Below, one piece after another: positions 52,359 to 60,311 of a DNA stretch of 64,000 nucleotides (positions are counted from its first letter, which is position 1; each line of letters begins with the position of its first letter). A program made the position numbers and the translations under genes. Source of the DNA: Acetobacteraceae bacterium (lineage in GTDB: Bacteria; Pseudomonadota; Alphaproteobacteria; Acetobacterales; Acetobacteraceae); the NCBI GenBank assembly GCA_024280945.1, contig JAMXLO010000147.1, positions 1-64,000 on the forward strand. Reading direction: 5' to 3'. The notes beneath the pieces are model-generated. The model did no database searches. It saw nothing but the letters and a program-made list of their open reading frames with translations, and had not been told where the DNA came from.

Positions 52359-53026
52359 AAACGGTCCGCCCGCTCTACTGCCGCGGTCAACGCAGCGCCG
52401 ATCGCCGGGAGCGCGTCCTGCCAGGCGTCGCGCCCGACGGCGATAGCCGGCAGGCAAACGACAACGCCGCGGCCGAATGGCCGGGGCACTACCATCCGGT
52501 CCCACGTGCGCAACACCCACCGTCTCGTCGTCTGAGCGGCGCATGGCAAAATCGGTGCACCCGAAAGTGCAGCAAGCTGTGCAACGCCGGCGGCAGCTAC
52601 GCGTCGTGGACCGCGCGGTCCGTCGGGCGTAATGGCGATGTGGTCGCCGCCGGCGAGCAGGTTCAGCAACAGGCGCAGGCTCTTGGCTCCGCCGCGGGTC
52701 GATGATCCCAGCACCACATTGAGTGCGAAGCGGCTGACCACGGCGCCGATGAACCGGCCATCTCGATGCTGGCTGACCAGCACATGCACGCGATTTCGCG
52801 CTTTGCGCCCCTCTGGCGATCGCCGGGCTTGCAGCCACAGCACCGGCATCATCGGCAGCCGTTCATGCCAGAATGCCACAATCACCGGCTTGCCGCCCGC
52901 ATGCGCCCCCACGTGTTCGCGGCCGTCCAGCGACCACCGCGTCGTACGAAGCGCGAAAGCAAGATACAGACCCAGTGCCTTGGCGAATGCCGTCTGTACG
53001 GTCGGATGCTGCAACAGCCGTTTCAT
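52346..53026 (-). CDS. Lysophospholipid acyltransferase family protein (DUF374 type)
   Basis: This 226-residue protein has an N-terminal membrane segment and the DUF374/LpxL-like acyltransferase core. Typical blocks are KPVIVAFWHERLPMMPVLWL, VSQHRDGRFIGAVVSRFALN, VLGSSTRGGAKSLRLLLNLL and ITPDGPRGPRRVAAAGVAQL, including the ITPDGPRGPR motif. It starts the run acyltransferase-waaA-lpxK-HAD and probably acts on lipid A or a related lipid. The exact acyl acceptor is unknown. Confidence 0.9.
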   Translation of the reverse strand: MKRLLQHPTVQTAFAKALGLYLAFALRTTRWSLDGREHVGAHAGGKPVIVAFWHERLPMMPVLWLQARRSPEGRKARNRVHVLVSQHRDGRFIGAVVSRFALNVVLGSSTRGGAKSLRLLLNLLAGGDHIAITPDGPRGPRRVAAAGVAQLAALSGAPILPCAAQTTRRWVLRTWDRMVVPRPFGRGVVVCLPAIAVGRDAWQDALPAIGAALTAAVERADRLCLA

Positions 53027-53068
53027 TGGCGCGGCGGTAGCACGTAGATTTGTGGCGAGAAAGGCCCG

Positions 53069-54640
53069 TCAGCGACCGGTGCGACCGGCAACGCCAGAAC
53101 GGAACAGCAGGGTCAATGGCACCAGGCAGAACGCCGTGAGTGCCACATAGGCGTAGAGGTCCATGTAGGACAGGATCGCCGCCTGTTTGTTCAGGATCTG
53201 GTTGAGCAATCCCATCGCTGCGTCATGCGCGTTCGCGGGCGTCTGCCCCATGGCCTGCAATGTCTGCGTGTGCCGCTCCAGCACGTCCTGGTAGGATTGC
53301 TCATAGGGCGACAGGTGCTGCGACAGGTAGGCCCGGTGGACCTGCGCACGCTCCGCGCCGAGTGCCGTGATGATCGCGATGCCGACGGATCCAGAGATGT
53401 TGCGGAACATGGAATAGAGTGCCGTGGCATCGGCGTTCAGCGAGCGTGGCAATGACGAGTAGGACAGTGTGCTGTTGGGCACGAACAGGAATGCCAGACC
53501 TACGGTCTGAAAAGCCCGGAACGTCGCCATCGACCAGAAGTCGAGTTGCGGCGTCAGCCGATACGCATAGGCGGCAGCGCAGCCAAGGACGAAGAACCCG
53601 AACGCAATCACGTACCGCGTCTGTATATTCGGCAATACAACGCGCGCGACGATCGGAATGAGCGGGACCATGACCGCTGCACCAGGAGCCAGCAACAAGC
53701 CTCCCAGCAGTGCCGTATAGCCGAACCATTGCTGCGCCATCACCGGGATGATCACGTTGGTCGAGTACAGGATCGCACCGATGCCGGAGACCATCAGCAC
53801 GCCGACGGCGAAGTTGCGGTCTTTCAGGCAGCGCAGATCGACGACAGGCTTTTCCACCAGCAACAGCCAGCACGTGCCACCGACAATTCCCACCGCCGCC
53901 AGCATGGCGAACAGCTGGATCTGCGGCGAGCTGAACCAGTCGGCGTCTTCGCCGCGATCGAGCATGATCTGCAGCGACCCGAGACCGAGCGCGATCAGGC
54001 CCAGGCCGCCATAGTCGATGTCCCGCAGATGCGCGCGATCACGCTGCACCCAGGGTGGATCTTCCACCAGCTGCAGCACGGAAACGAAAGCGAAAATACC
54101 CACTGGGACATTGATCAGGAAGACCCAGCGCCAGGAGTAATTGTCGGTAATCCACCCCCCGAGAACCGGGCCGGCGATCGGCGCAAAGATCACCGCGATT
54201 GCCACGAGCGAGAATCCCTTGCCCCGATCGGAAGGTTCGAACGTATCCAGGATCACCGACTGCTGCGACGGCTGCAGTCCGCCGCCGAACAGCCCTTGTA
54301 GCAGGCGGAACACAACCAGCTGCTCGAGGTTCGTCGCCATGCCGCACAGGAACGAGCACGCGGTGAACGCAGCGATGCAGATCAGGAAATATCGCTTGCG
54401 CCCAATCAGCCGCCCCAACCAACCCGCAACTGGGACAATGATGCCGTTCGCCACGAGATAGGACGTCAGCGTCCAGGTTGCTTCATCATTGCTCGCCGAA
54501 AGTGCTCCTGCGATGTTCGGCAGGCTGACGTTGATGATGGTGGTGTCCAGGATCTCCATGAACGGCGCCAGGGTGGCTGCGCCAGCGATCAGCCATACAC
54601 TGCCCCGTGGCCGCCACGCGGCATCCTGCCATTCGCTCAT
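53069..54640 (-). CDS. EmrB/QacA-type drug efflux MFS transporter (DHA2)
   Basis: This 523-residue, 14-helix exporter belongs to the DHA2 group. Signatures are PFMEILDTTIINVSLPNIAG (motif D1), WTLTSYLVANGIIVPVAGWL and GRLIGRKRYFLICI (motif A), and FRLLQGLFGGGLQPSQQSVI. The C-terminal hydrophilic loop with HQ-rich segments is typical of EmrB. The upstream gene encodes the membrane fusion partner, so this is an EmrAB-type tripartite pump. Substrates (hydrophobic drugs, organic acids) are not predictable. Confidence 0.93.
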   Translation of the reverse strand: MSEWQDAAWRPRGSVWLIAGAATLAPFMEILDTTIINVSLPNIAGALSASNDEATWTLTSYLVANGIIVPVAGWLGRLIGRKRYFLICIAAFTACSFLCGMATNLEQLVVFRLLQGLFGGGLQPSQQSVILDTFEPSDRGKGFSLVAIAVIFAPIAGPVLGGWITDNYSWRWVFLINVPVGIFAFVSVLQLVEDPPWVQRDRAHLRDIDYGGLGLIALGLGSLQIMLDRGEDADWFSSPQIQLFAMLAAVGIVGGTCWLLLVEKPVVDLRCLKDRNFAVGVLMVSGIGAILYSTNVIIPVMAQQWFGYTALLGGLLLAPGAAVMVPLIPIVARVVLPNIQTRYVIAFGFFVLGCAAAYAYRLTPQLDFWSMATFRAFQTVGLAFLFVPNSTLSYSSLPRSLNADATALYSMFRNISGSVGIAIITALGAERAQVHRAYLSQHLSPYEQSYQDVLERHTQTLQAMGQTPANAHDAAMGLLNQILNKQAAILSYMDLYAYVALTAFCLVPLTLLFRSGVAGRTGR

Positions 54641-54682
54641 CTGGGATGCAGCAACGCGAAGGAGACACGTGTCTCCTTCGTC

Positions 54683-55828
54683 CTATCTGCGGTCGGCATC
54701 GACAAAATGCACAGTGGGTACGACGGAAAGACCGAGGGGAAGAGGAAAGGCAGGATCGAGGCCGTTGTCGATCAGGATCTTGACCGGAACGCGCTGCACG
54801 ATCTTGACGAAGTTGCCGGTGGCGTTCTCTGGCGGGAAGGCGGTGAACCGCGAGCCGGAGCCGAGCTGGAGGCTGTCGACATGGCCGGTAAGCTTGAGGT
54901 TCGGATGCGCGTCCACCGAGATATCGACCTTCTGGCCGGCGCGCATGCGGTCCAGTTGCGATTCCTTGAAGTTGGCAGTGATCCAGATGTCAGGCGTTAC
55001 GATGGAGAGAACCGTCTGGCCGGCCTGCACATAGTTGCCCTGCTCGACATTGCGTTTGGTTATCCAGCCGTCCTGCGGCGCCACGACCTTGGTCCAGGAG
55101 AGATTCAGCTCGGCCTGTGCAAGTTGTGCGCGCGCCAGTGCCACTTGTGCTTCGAGCTGACGCACCTGTGCTTCGGCCTGGCCGATGTACTGCGGTACCA
55201 ACTCGGCGCGGCGCACGGCTGCCTGGGCTTCGGCTATCCGAGCATCGGATGCGCGCAGCGCCGCTTCGGCCGAATCGATGTCCTGCTGCGATGTGGCCTG
55301 CTTCGGCAGGTTGCTTTGCCGGCGTTGATCGGCCTGCGCCTTGAAATGCGTGGCCTCGGCCGAAGCCATCGATGCCCGGGCAGCGGCAAGCCGCGCCGGA
55401 TAATCCTGCTTGGTCCAGTCCAGGTTGATACGGGCGTTGGCGAGCTGCGCTTCCGCCACATCCAGGCTGCCCTGCGCCTGGTCGCGTGCCGCGACATAGG
55501 AGCGGGGATCGATTTCCAGCAGGACGTTGCCGGCCCTCACGCGCTGATTGTCCGTAACACGCAGTGCGACGACAGTGCCGGAGACCTGTGGGGCGACGGC
55601 GATCGCATGGCCGTCGGTGTAGGCGTCGTCGGTGCTCACTTCGTCCTTGGTGAGATACCAATGAGTCGCGCCACCTGCGACCGCGAACAGGATGATCAGC
55701 AGCAGCACCAACTTGGCATGCGACGCCTGCCCGTCTCTTGGCCGCGACAGTCGTGCATCAGTACGCGGATGCGTGCCGATGGTTGGTCTCGGGCGCGCCA
55801 GGTCGGTCGTCGAGGTGTGGTCGTCCAT
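54683..55828 (-). CDS. HlyD/EmrA-type membrane fusion protein
   Basis: This 381-residue periplasmic adaptor has one N-terminal membrane helix (LVLLLIILFAVAGGATHWYL), then the biotinyl-lipoyl-like domain DDAYTDGHAIAVAPQVSGTV and a long alpha-hairpin (Gln/Ala-rich, about residues 110-220). A beta-barrel follows: TKVVAPQDGWITKRNVEQGN and ITANFKESQLDRMRAGQKV. It is 42 nt upstream of the MFS gene on the same strand and forms the EmrA half of the pump. An outer-membrane channel partner is not encoded nearby. Confidence 0.93.
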   Translation of the reverse strand: MDDHTSTTDLARPRPTIGTHPRTDARLSRPRDGQASHAKLVLLLIILFAVAGGATHWYLTKDEVSTDDAYTDGHAIAVAPQVSGTVVALRVTDNQRVRAGNVLLEIDPRSYVAARDQAQGSLDVAEAQLANARINLDWTKQDYPARLAAARASMASAEATHFKAQADQRRQSNLPKQATSQQDIDSAEAALRASDARIAEAQAAVRRAELVPQYIGQAEAQVRQLEAQVALARAQLAQAELNLSWTKVVAPQDGWITKRNVEQGNYVQAGQTVLSIVTPDIWITANFKESQLDRMRAGQKVDISVDAHPNLKLTGHVDSLQLGSGSRFTAFPPENATGNFVKIVQRVPVKILIDNGLDPAFPLPLGLSVVPTVHFVDADRR

Positions 55829-55895
55829 CCCTGTCGTCCACTACGCCGATTTTCAGGTTACAGGAAAACCAGATTTCTAGAAATGTTACAAAACT

Positions 55896-57683
55896 CTATT
55901 GCACCAGCCCGGGCTCGACCAGGCCCTGACTGCGGACCAGTCTGGCATATACTCCGTCCTGATCCAGCAATGCGGCGTGACTGCCGCGTTGTACTGCCTT
56001 TCCTTCCTGCATCACGACCACGAGATCGGCATCACGTACCGTGGACAGACGGTGGGCGATCACGATGGTGGTGCGCCCTTGGCGCAGTCGTGCCAGTGCC
56101 GCCTGGATGGCGGCTTCGCTCTCGGTGTCGAGCGCGCTGGTGGCCTCATCGAGCAGGAGTACGCGCGGATTGCGCAGCAGGGCCCGCGCCAGAGCCACCC
56201 GTTGTCGCTGGCCGCCTGACAGGCGCTGACCGCCCGGTCCGACCCGTGTGCTGTACCCATCCGGCAGTGCTGCGATGAACGCGGCCGCTGCCGCGGCTTC
56301 CGCGGCGGCAGCGACGTCCTCGTCGGATGCCAACGGACGGCCCATGCGGATATTGGCTTCCACCGTGTCGTCAAACAGCAGCGCATCCTGCGCGACATAG
56401 GCGATGGAGTCGCGAAGGCTGGCCAGCGTAACCTGGCGGACATCGGCACCGTCAATCCGCACTGCGCCCGCCGTCGTGTCGTGCAGACGGGGAATGAGGC
56501 CTAGTGCCGTCGACTTGCCTGCGCCCGATGGACCGACCAGCGCGACCATCGTCCCCGGCTCTGCCGTGAAATCGAGCCCTGCAAGGGCAACACGTCCATC
56601 CGGATAGACAAAATGCACGTCATCGAAGGCCACGTGCCCGCGTCCCGCTGGCAATGCCGTGGCCCCTGGCGCGTCCACGATGCGCGGCGTTTCATCCACT
56701 ATCGAGAACACCCGGAGCAAACCTGCGAGGCCCTCCTGCAACGCCGCATTCAGCGATCCCAGCGCCCGCAGCGGACGCGACGCAATCAGCAGGGCGGCGA
56801 CGAACCCGGTGAAGTTGCCGATGGTCTGCGAACTGATCGCAGCTCTCCAACCGGCGAAGCCGATGACTGCGGCTACCGCAGCGCCACCCAGCACTTCCAG
56901 CACGGGATCGATGCGCGCGCGCCCCTTGGCCATGCGCATCAGGGCGCGATAGAGCTGTTCGAATGCGGTTTCCGCCCGCTCGGTCTCCGGGGCTTCCAGG
57001 CGATACGCGCGCACCGTGCGGGCCTGCGCGAAACTCTCGTTGAGCATCGCCGCTGTCTCGCCCACGCGTTCCTGCATGCCCCCTGATGCGCGACGGATGC
57101 GCCGTCCGATCTTTTGGATCGGCATCGCCGCGAGCGGATACAAGGCCGCGGCGATGAGGCTGAGCAGCCAATCGAGGTACAGCATCGAGGCGATCAGCCC
57201 TGCCACTGTTACGGCATCGGCGATGCCGTTCACTGCACGGGTCAGCGCATCGCGGATGATGGTCGCATCGGTGGTGAAGCGCGCGGCAAGCTGTGCCGGC
57301 GCCTCGCGCTCCAGCCGTGCCAGGTCGGCCCGCGTGAGGTGCGAGAACATCCGGCCTTGCAGCTCGCGAATCACCAGCAGCACGACCTGCTGCACCTGCA
57401 CGTTCTGAAAATACTGCGCCGCGGCTTTGATCGAGGTGACGGCAACGACCAGGGCTGGAATCTGATACAGGATGCGTCGGTCGCGATTGGTGAACATTTG
57501 GAATGCATGGTCAATCACCACCGGGTAGAGCGCGGTGGTTCCGGCCATGATCCCTGTCAGGACCAGGATCAGCAGGAGGCGTGCTTTATGGTGGCTGATA
57601 TGCTCATGCCACAGCCGGGTCAGCAGGGCGCGGGTGGAACCGCGCCTGGCCGTGAGTGCCAGGTTGGCTGTGATGGCGTCCAT
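55896..57683 (-). CDS. MsbA-type ABC exporter (fused membrane and ATPase domains)
   Basis: This 595-residue half-transporter starts at ATG 57683. The open frame reaches back to 58022 only through the hairpin repeat. The membrane domain has six helices (residues 30-320), and the ATPase has Walker A GPSGAGKSTALGLIPRL, signature LSGGQRQRVALARALL, Walker B RVLLLDEATSALD and a switch His in IVIAHRLSTVRDADLVVV. Members flip lipid A or other lipids, or export drugs or peptides. The lipid A genes at 50-53 kb make a lipid A flippase role attractive, but this is inference. Confidence 0.93.
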   Translation of the reverse strand: MDAITANLALTARRGSTRALLTRLWHEHISHHKARLLLILVLTGIMAGTTALYPVVIDHAFQMFTNRDRRILYQIPALVVAVTSIKAAAQYFQNVQVQQVVLLVIRELQGRMFSHLTRADLARLEREAPAQLAARFTTDATIIRDALTRAVNGIADAVTVAGLIASMLYLDWLLSLIAAALYPLAAMPIQKIGRRIRRASGGMQERVGETAAMLNESFAQARTVRAYRLEAPETERAETAFEQLYRALMRMAKGRARIDPVLEVLGGAAVAAVIGFAGWRAAISSQTIGNFTGFVAALLIASRPLRALGSLNAALQEGLAGLLRVFSIVDETPRIVDAPGATALPAGRGHVAFDDVHFVYPDGRVALAGLDFTAEPGTMVALVGPSGAGKSTALGLIPRLHDTTAGAVRIDGADVRQVTLASLRDSIAYVAQDALLFDDTVEANIRMGRPLASDEDVAAAAEAAAAAAFIAALPDGYSTRVGPGGQRLSGGQRQRVALARALLRNPRVLLLDEATSALDTESEAAIQAALARLRQGRTTIVIAHRLSTVRDADLVVVMQEGKAVQRGSHAALLDQDGVYARLVRSQGLVEPGLVQ

Positions 57684-57732
57684 GCCCGGGCGTTTATCAG
57701 CAGCGATGAGGGGTCGCCAGCGGTCTCGGGCT

Positions 57733-57895
57733 AGTGTCCCGATTCGGAGGTCCGTCACAGCGTGGATCCGCTGGGTGTGGACTTCCGAATCGATAAGGAC
57801 ACTAGCACACCATTGATTCTGGTGTGGTTTCTGGTTCCGAAGTCCGCTACGGCGGCTGATCCACAAAGCGGCGGACTTCGGAACCGCCACACTAG
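57733..57895. repeat. 163-bp double-hairpin element, copy 2
   Basis: It is nearly identical along its whole length to 30779-30940, with substitutions in the loops and single-base gaps. The first hairpin starts AGTGTCCCGATTCGGAGGTC; the second ends GCCACACTAG. The final CTAG supplies the TAG stop (minus strand, 57892-57894) of the flavoprotein gene at 57892. No protein is encoded. Confidence 0.85.
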
Positions 57896-59067
57896 AAGAA
57901 ACTTCCAGGTGGCTCGATCCCGAGCAGGATTTGGCCGACCGACTCGAAATGCGAGGCTCGCGACTGCATCTGCTGCGACAGCGTGTGCATGTCGCGGAAC
58001 CGTCGCTCGAATGCCGTGCCAAGGAAGATCGCGTCGGTCCCAGCCGCCTTGTAGGTGTAGTCCGCTACGGCTTCGGCCGCCTGGATCGCGAAGCAGCAGG
58101 CCAACCGGACGCGCGCGCGTGACGGTACGTCGATCACCCAGCTGTCGTCGGCCGACCAGATGCTGGTCAGCGTGTCGGTCAGGTAAGCATGTGCCGCGCC
58201 ATACCGTGCCTCCAACTGGGCGACGTTGGCTTGAATCACCGAATTCTCGGCCAATCGGCCGAGGTTGCGGGGAGTCTTGCGGGTCGCCAGGTCGATAAAG
58301 GCGTCGAGCATCGCCCGGGCGATGCCCAACGCCACGCCGGCGACACCGACTGCGTAGATACCCTGCATGGGAAACGCGTACAGGCGTCCCGGCTCGCGGC
58401 GGAGCGTCGGGTCTTCGCGCGTGCTGCTGAACGCCTCTGGGACGAAGACATCGTCGAGCCGGTAGGCACCCGACATGGTGCCCCGCATGCCGATCACCTC
58501 CCAGGATCCGTCGATCAGAGTTGCCTGCTCGACCGGGAACAGCAGCGTGCGCACGATGGGCTTGCCTGTGGCATTCAGGCGCAGCGAGCCGTCCGGCTCA
58601 TGCACCTGGCAATGCGCGCCCATCCAGGTCGCCTGGCGGCAGCCGGAGGCGAACTGCCACTGGCCGGTGACGCGATAGCCGCCGGGGACGGCCTGCGCTT
58701 TCGATGCGTTCGGTGGCCCCCAGGCGACAACGGCGCGCGGATCGCCAAAAATCGTGCGCGCCGAGTCCGGCGGCAGGAATGGGCCTATCAGCGCCGCGCT
58801 GTTGGCCACGAACACGTTCCAGCCCACCGAGCCATCGTGCCGGCTGATTTCCTGGAGCGCCCGCAGATAGACCCAGGGCTCGATTTCATCGCCGTCAACC
58901 GAGCGCGGCAGCAGCATGCGGCAGATCCTGGCCTGATGCATCTGCGACAGCAGCGGCTCCGGGATGCGCTGGGTGCGCTCGATCTCGTCGGCGGCGGCCG
59001 CGATGGCGGGGCCGAGTGCGCAGGCGCGCGCGACGGGATCGGACGAGGTTGGGGTCAGGTAGTTCAT
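57892..59067 (-). CDS. Acyl-CoA dehydrogenase-fold flavoprotein (group D monooxygenase-like)
   Basis: The 391-residue protein has the acyl-CoA dehydrogenase fold with the DszC/HsaA-type features: RMLLPRSVDGDEIEPWVYLR, HDGSVGWNVFVANSAALIG and FASGCRQATWMGAHCQV in the N-terminal half, and KAAGTDAIFLGTAFERRFRD near the end. Such enzymes are often FMN/FADH2-dependent monooxygenases or oxidoreductases rather than beta-oxidation enzymes. Its TAG stop is contributed by the hairpin element at 57733-57895. It is divergent from the dehydrogenase gene pair at 59124. The substrate is unknown. Confidence 0.85.
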   Translation of the reverse strand: MNYLTPTSSDPVARACALGPAIAAAADEIERTQRIPEPLLSQMHQARICRMLLPRSVDGDEIEPWVYLRALQEISRHDGSVGWNVFVANSAALIGPFLPPDSARTIFGDPRAVVAWGPPNASKAQAVPGGYRVTGQWQFASGCRQATWMGAHCQVHEPDGSLRLNATGKPIVRTLLFPVEQATLIDGSWEVIGMRGTMSGAYRLDDVFVPEAFSSTREDPTLRREPGRLYAFPMQGIYAVGVAGVALGIARAMLDAFIDLATRKTPRNLGRLAENSVIQANVAQLEARYGAAHAYLTDTLTSIWSADDSWVIDVPSRARVRLACCFAIQAAEAVADYTYKAAGTDAIFLGTAFERRFRDMHTLSQQMQSRASHFESVGQILLGIEPPGSFF

Positions 59068-59123
59068 GCGTTATTAGCGGGGCCGGGCGCGGCCAGTGTC
59101 AACGTCGGCAAGGAGGAACCGCA

Positions 59124-60230
59124 ATGCAGTTCAGCAACACCCAGGAGCAGGAAGAGTTCCGCTCCGTGCTGCGGCGGTTCCTGGAGGAGAAATCGCCGCC
59201 TTCCGTGGTGCGTCGGCTGATGGAGACTGAGGCCGGCTGGGAGCGCGAGAGCTGGCGCGAACTGAACCAGCAGCTTGGACTGACCGCGGTGCACATCCCG
59301 GAGGCCTATGGCGGACAGGGCTTCGGCCCGGTGGAGCTTGGTATCGTGCTCGAGGAGATGGGGCGCGCGCTGCTGTGCGCTCCGTATTTCGCGTCCACCG
59401 TGCTTGCCGCGACGGCGATCATGCAGGCGGGAACCGAGGCGCAGAAGCGTGCGCTGCTGCCGGATATTGCCAGCGGCGAGACGATCGCCACGCTCGCCTT
59501 CACCGAACCCAATGGACGCTGGGACGCCGATGGCATCGAGATGCGGGCGACTGGCAGGTATCGGCTGGATGGAGTGAAGAGCTTCGTCTTGGATGGGCAC
59601 ACCGCCGACCTCATCGTGGTGGTGGCACGCAGCGAGAAGGGGCTGTCGTTCTTCACCGTGTCCGGGAACGCGCCCGGCCTGACGCGGCGCGCGCTGAAGG
59701 TGCTGGACCCGACGCGCAAGCAGGCGCGGCTGGAGTTCCGCGGTGTCGAGGCGGAGTTGCTGGGCGAGGAAGGTGGCGGGGCGGAGCCGTTCGCCCGGAC
59801 GATGACGCTGGCCGCGGTGGGACTGGCGAACGAGATGGTGGGCGGTGCGGAGCGACTGCGACAGTCGGCGCTGGATTACGCCAATCTGCGGGTGCAGTTC
59901 GGGCGCGCGATCGCCTCGTTCCAGTCGATGAAGCACAAGCAGGCCGACATGCTGGTGGACGTCGAGCTGGCAAAATCGGCGGCCTATTGCGCGGCATCTG
60001 CCGCGGCCGAGGGCGATGCGGAGCTGCCGGCGATCGCTTCGCTGGCGAAGGCGTGCGCGGCGGAGGCGTATATGCAGACGGCGATACACACGATCCAGAT
60101 TCACGGCGGCATCGGCTTCACCTGGGACAATGACTCGCATCTGTGGTTCAAGCGGGCGAAGAGCTCCGAGGTGTTCCTGGGTGATCCGACCTACCATCGC
60201 GAGTTGATGATGCAGGTGTGGGGGGCATGA
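59124..60230 (+). CDS. Acyl-CoA dehydrogenase (small partner)
   Basis: This 368-residue protein starts at ATG 59124 after an AAGGAGG ribosome-binding site. Dehydrogenase motifs are LTAVHIPEAYGGQGFGPVEL, AFTEPNGRWDADGIEMRATG, FGRAIASFQSMKHKQADML and QIHGGIGFTWDNDSHLWFKR. It is shorter than its downstream neighbour and the two are co-directional, separated by a GC palindrome. Pairs of one short and one long gene in this layout often form hetero-oligomeric dehydrogenases. No clear catalytic Glu at the usual last-helix position was found. The substrate is unknown. Confidence 0.9.
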   Translation: MQFSNTQEQEEFRSVLRRFLEEKSPPSVVRRLMETEAGWERESWRELNQQLGLTAVHIPEAYGGQGFGPVELGIVLEEMGRALLCAPYFASTVLAATAIMQAGTEAQKRALLPDIASGETIATLAFTEPNGRWDADGIEMRATGRYRLDGVKSFVLDGHTADLIVVVARSEKGLSFFTVSGNAPGLTRRALKVLDPTRKQARLEFRGVEAELLGEEGGGAEPFARTMTLAAVGLANEMVGGAERLRQSALDYANLRVQFGRAIASFQSMKHKQADMLVDVELAKSAAYCAASAAAEGDAELPAIASLAKACAAEAYMQTAIHTIQIHGGIGFTWDNDSHLWFKRAKSSEVFLGDPTYHRELMMQVWGA

Positions 60231-60270
60231 TTCCCCTCCCCCTGACCCCGTCCCGCAAGGGGAGGGGGAA
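60231..60270. repeat. GC-rich palindromic repeat between dehydrogenase genes
   Basis: TTCCCCTCCCC and GGGGAGGGGGAA form a near-perfect inverted repeat around CTGACCCCGTCCCGCAA. It begins 1 nt after the first dehydrogenase stop and ends about 40 nt before the next start. It shares its core with the repeats at 37107 and 51058. Confidence 0.8.
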
Positions 60271-60311
60271 TGGTTTTTCGCTCCTGTTGGTTTCTGTCTC
60301 CGGAGGTGATG

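Noticed and set aside
57684-58022. N-terminal extension of the MsbA-type exporter
   Set aside because: It is translated hairpin repeat and antisense of the neighbouring gene; the membrane domain starts at 57683.
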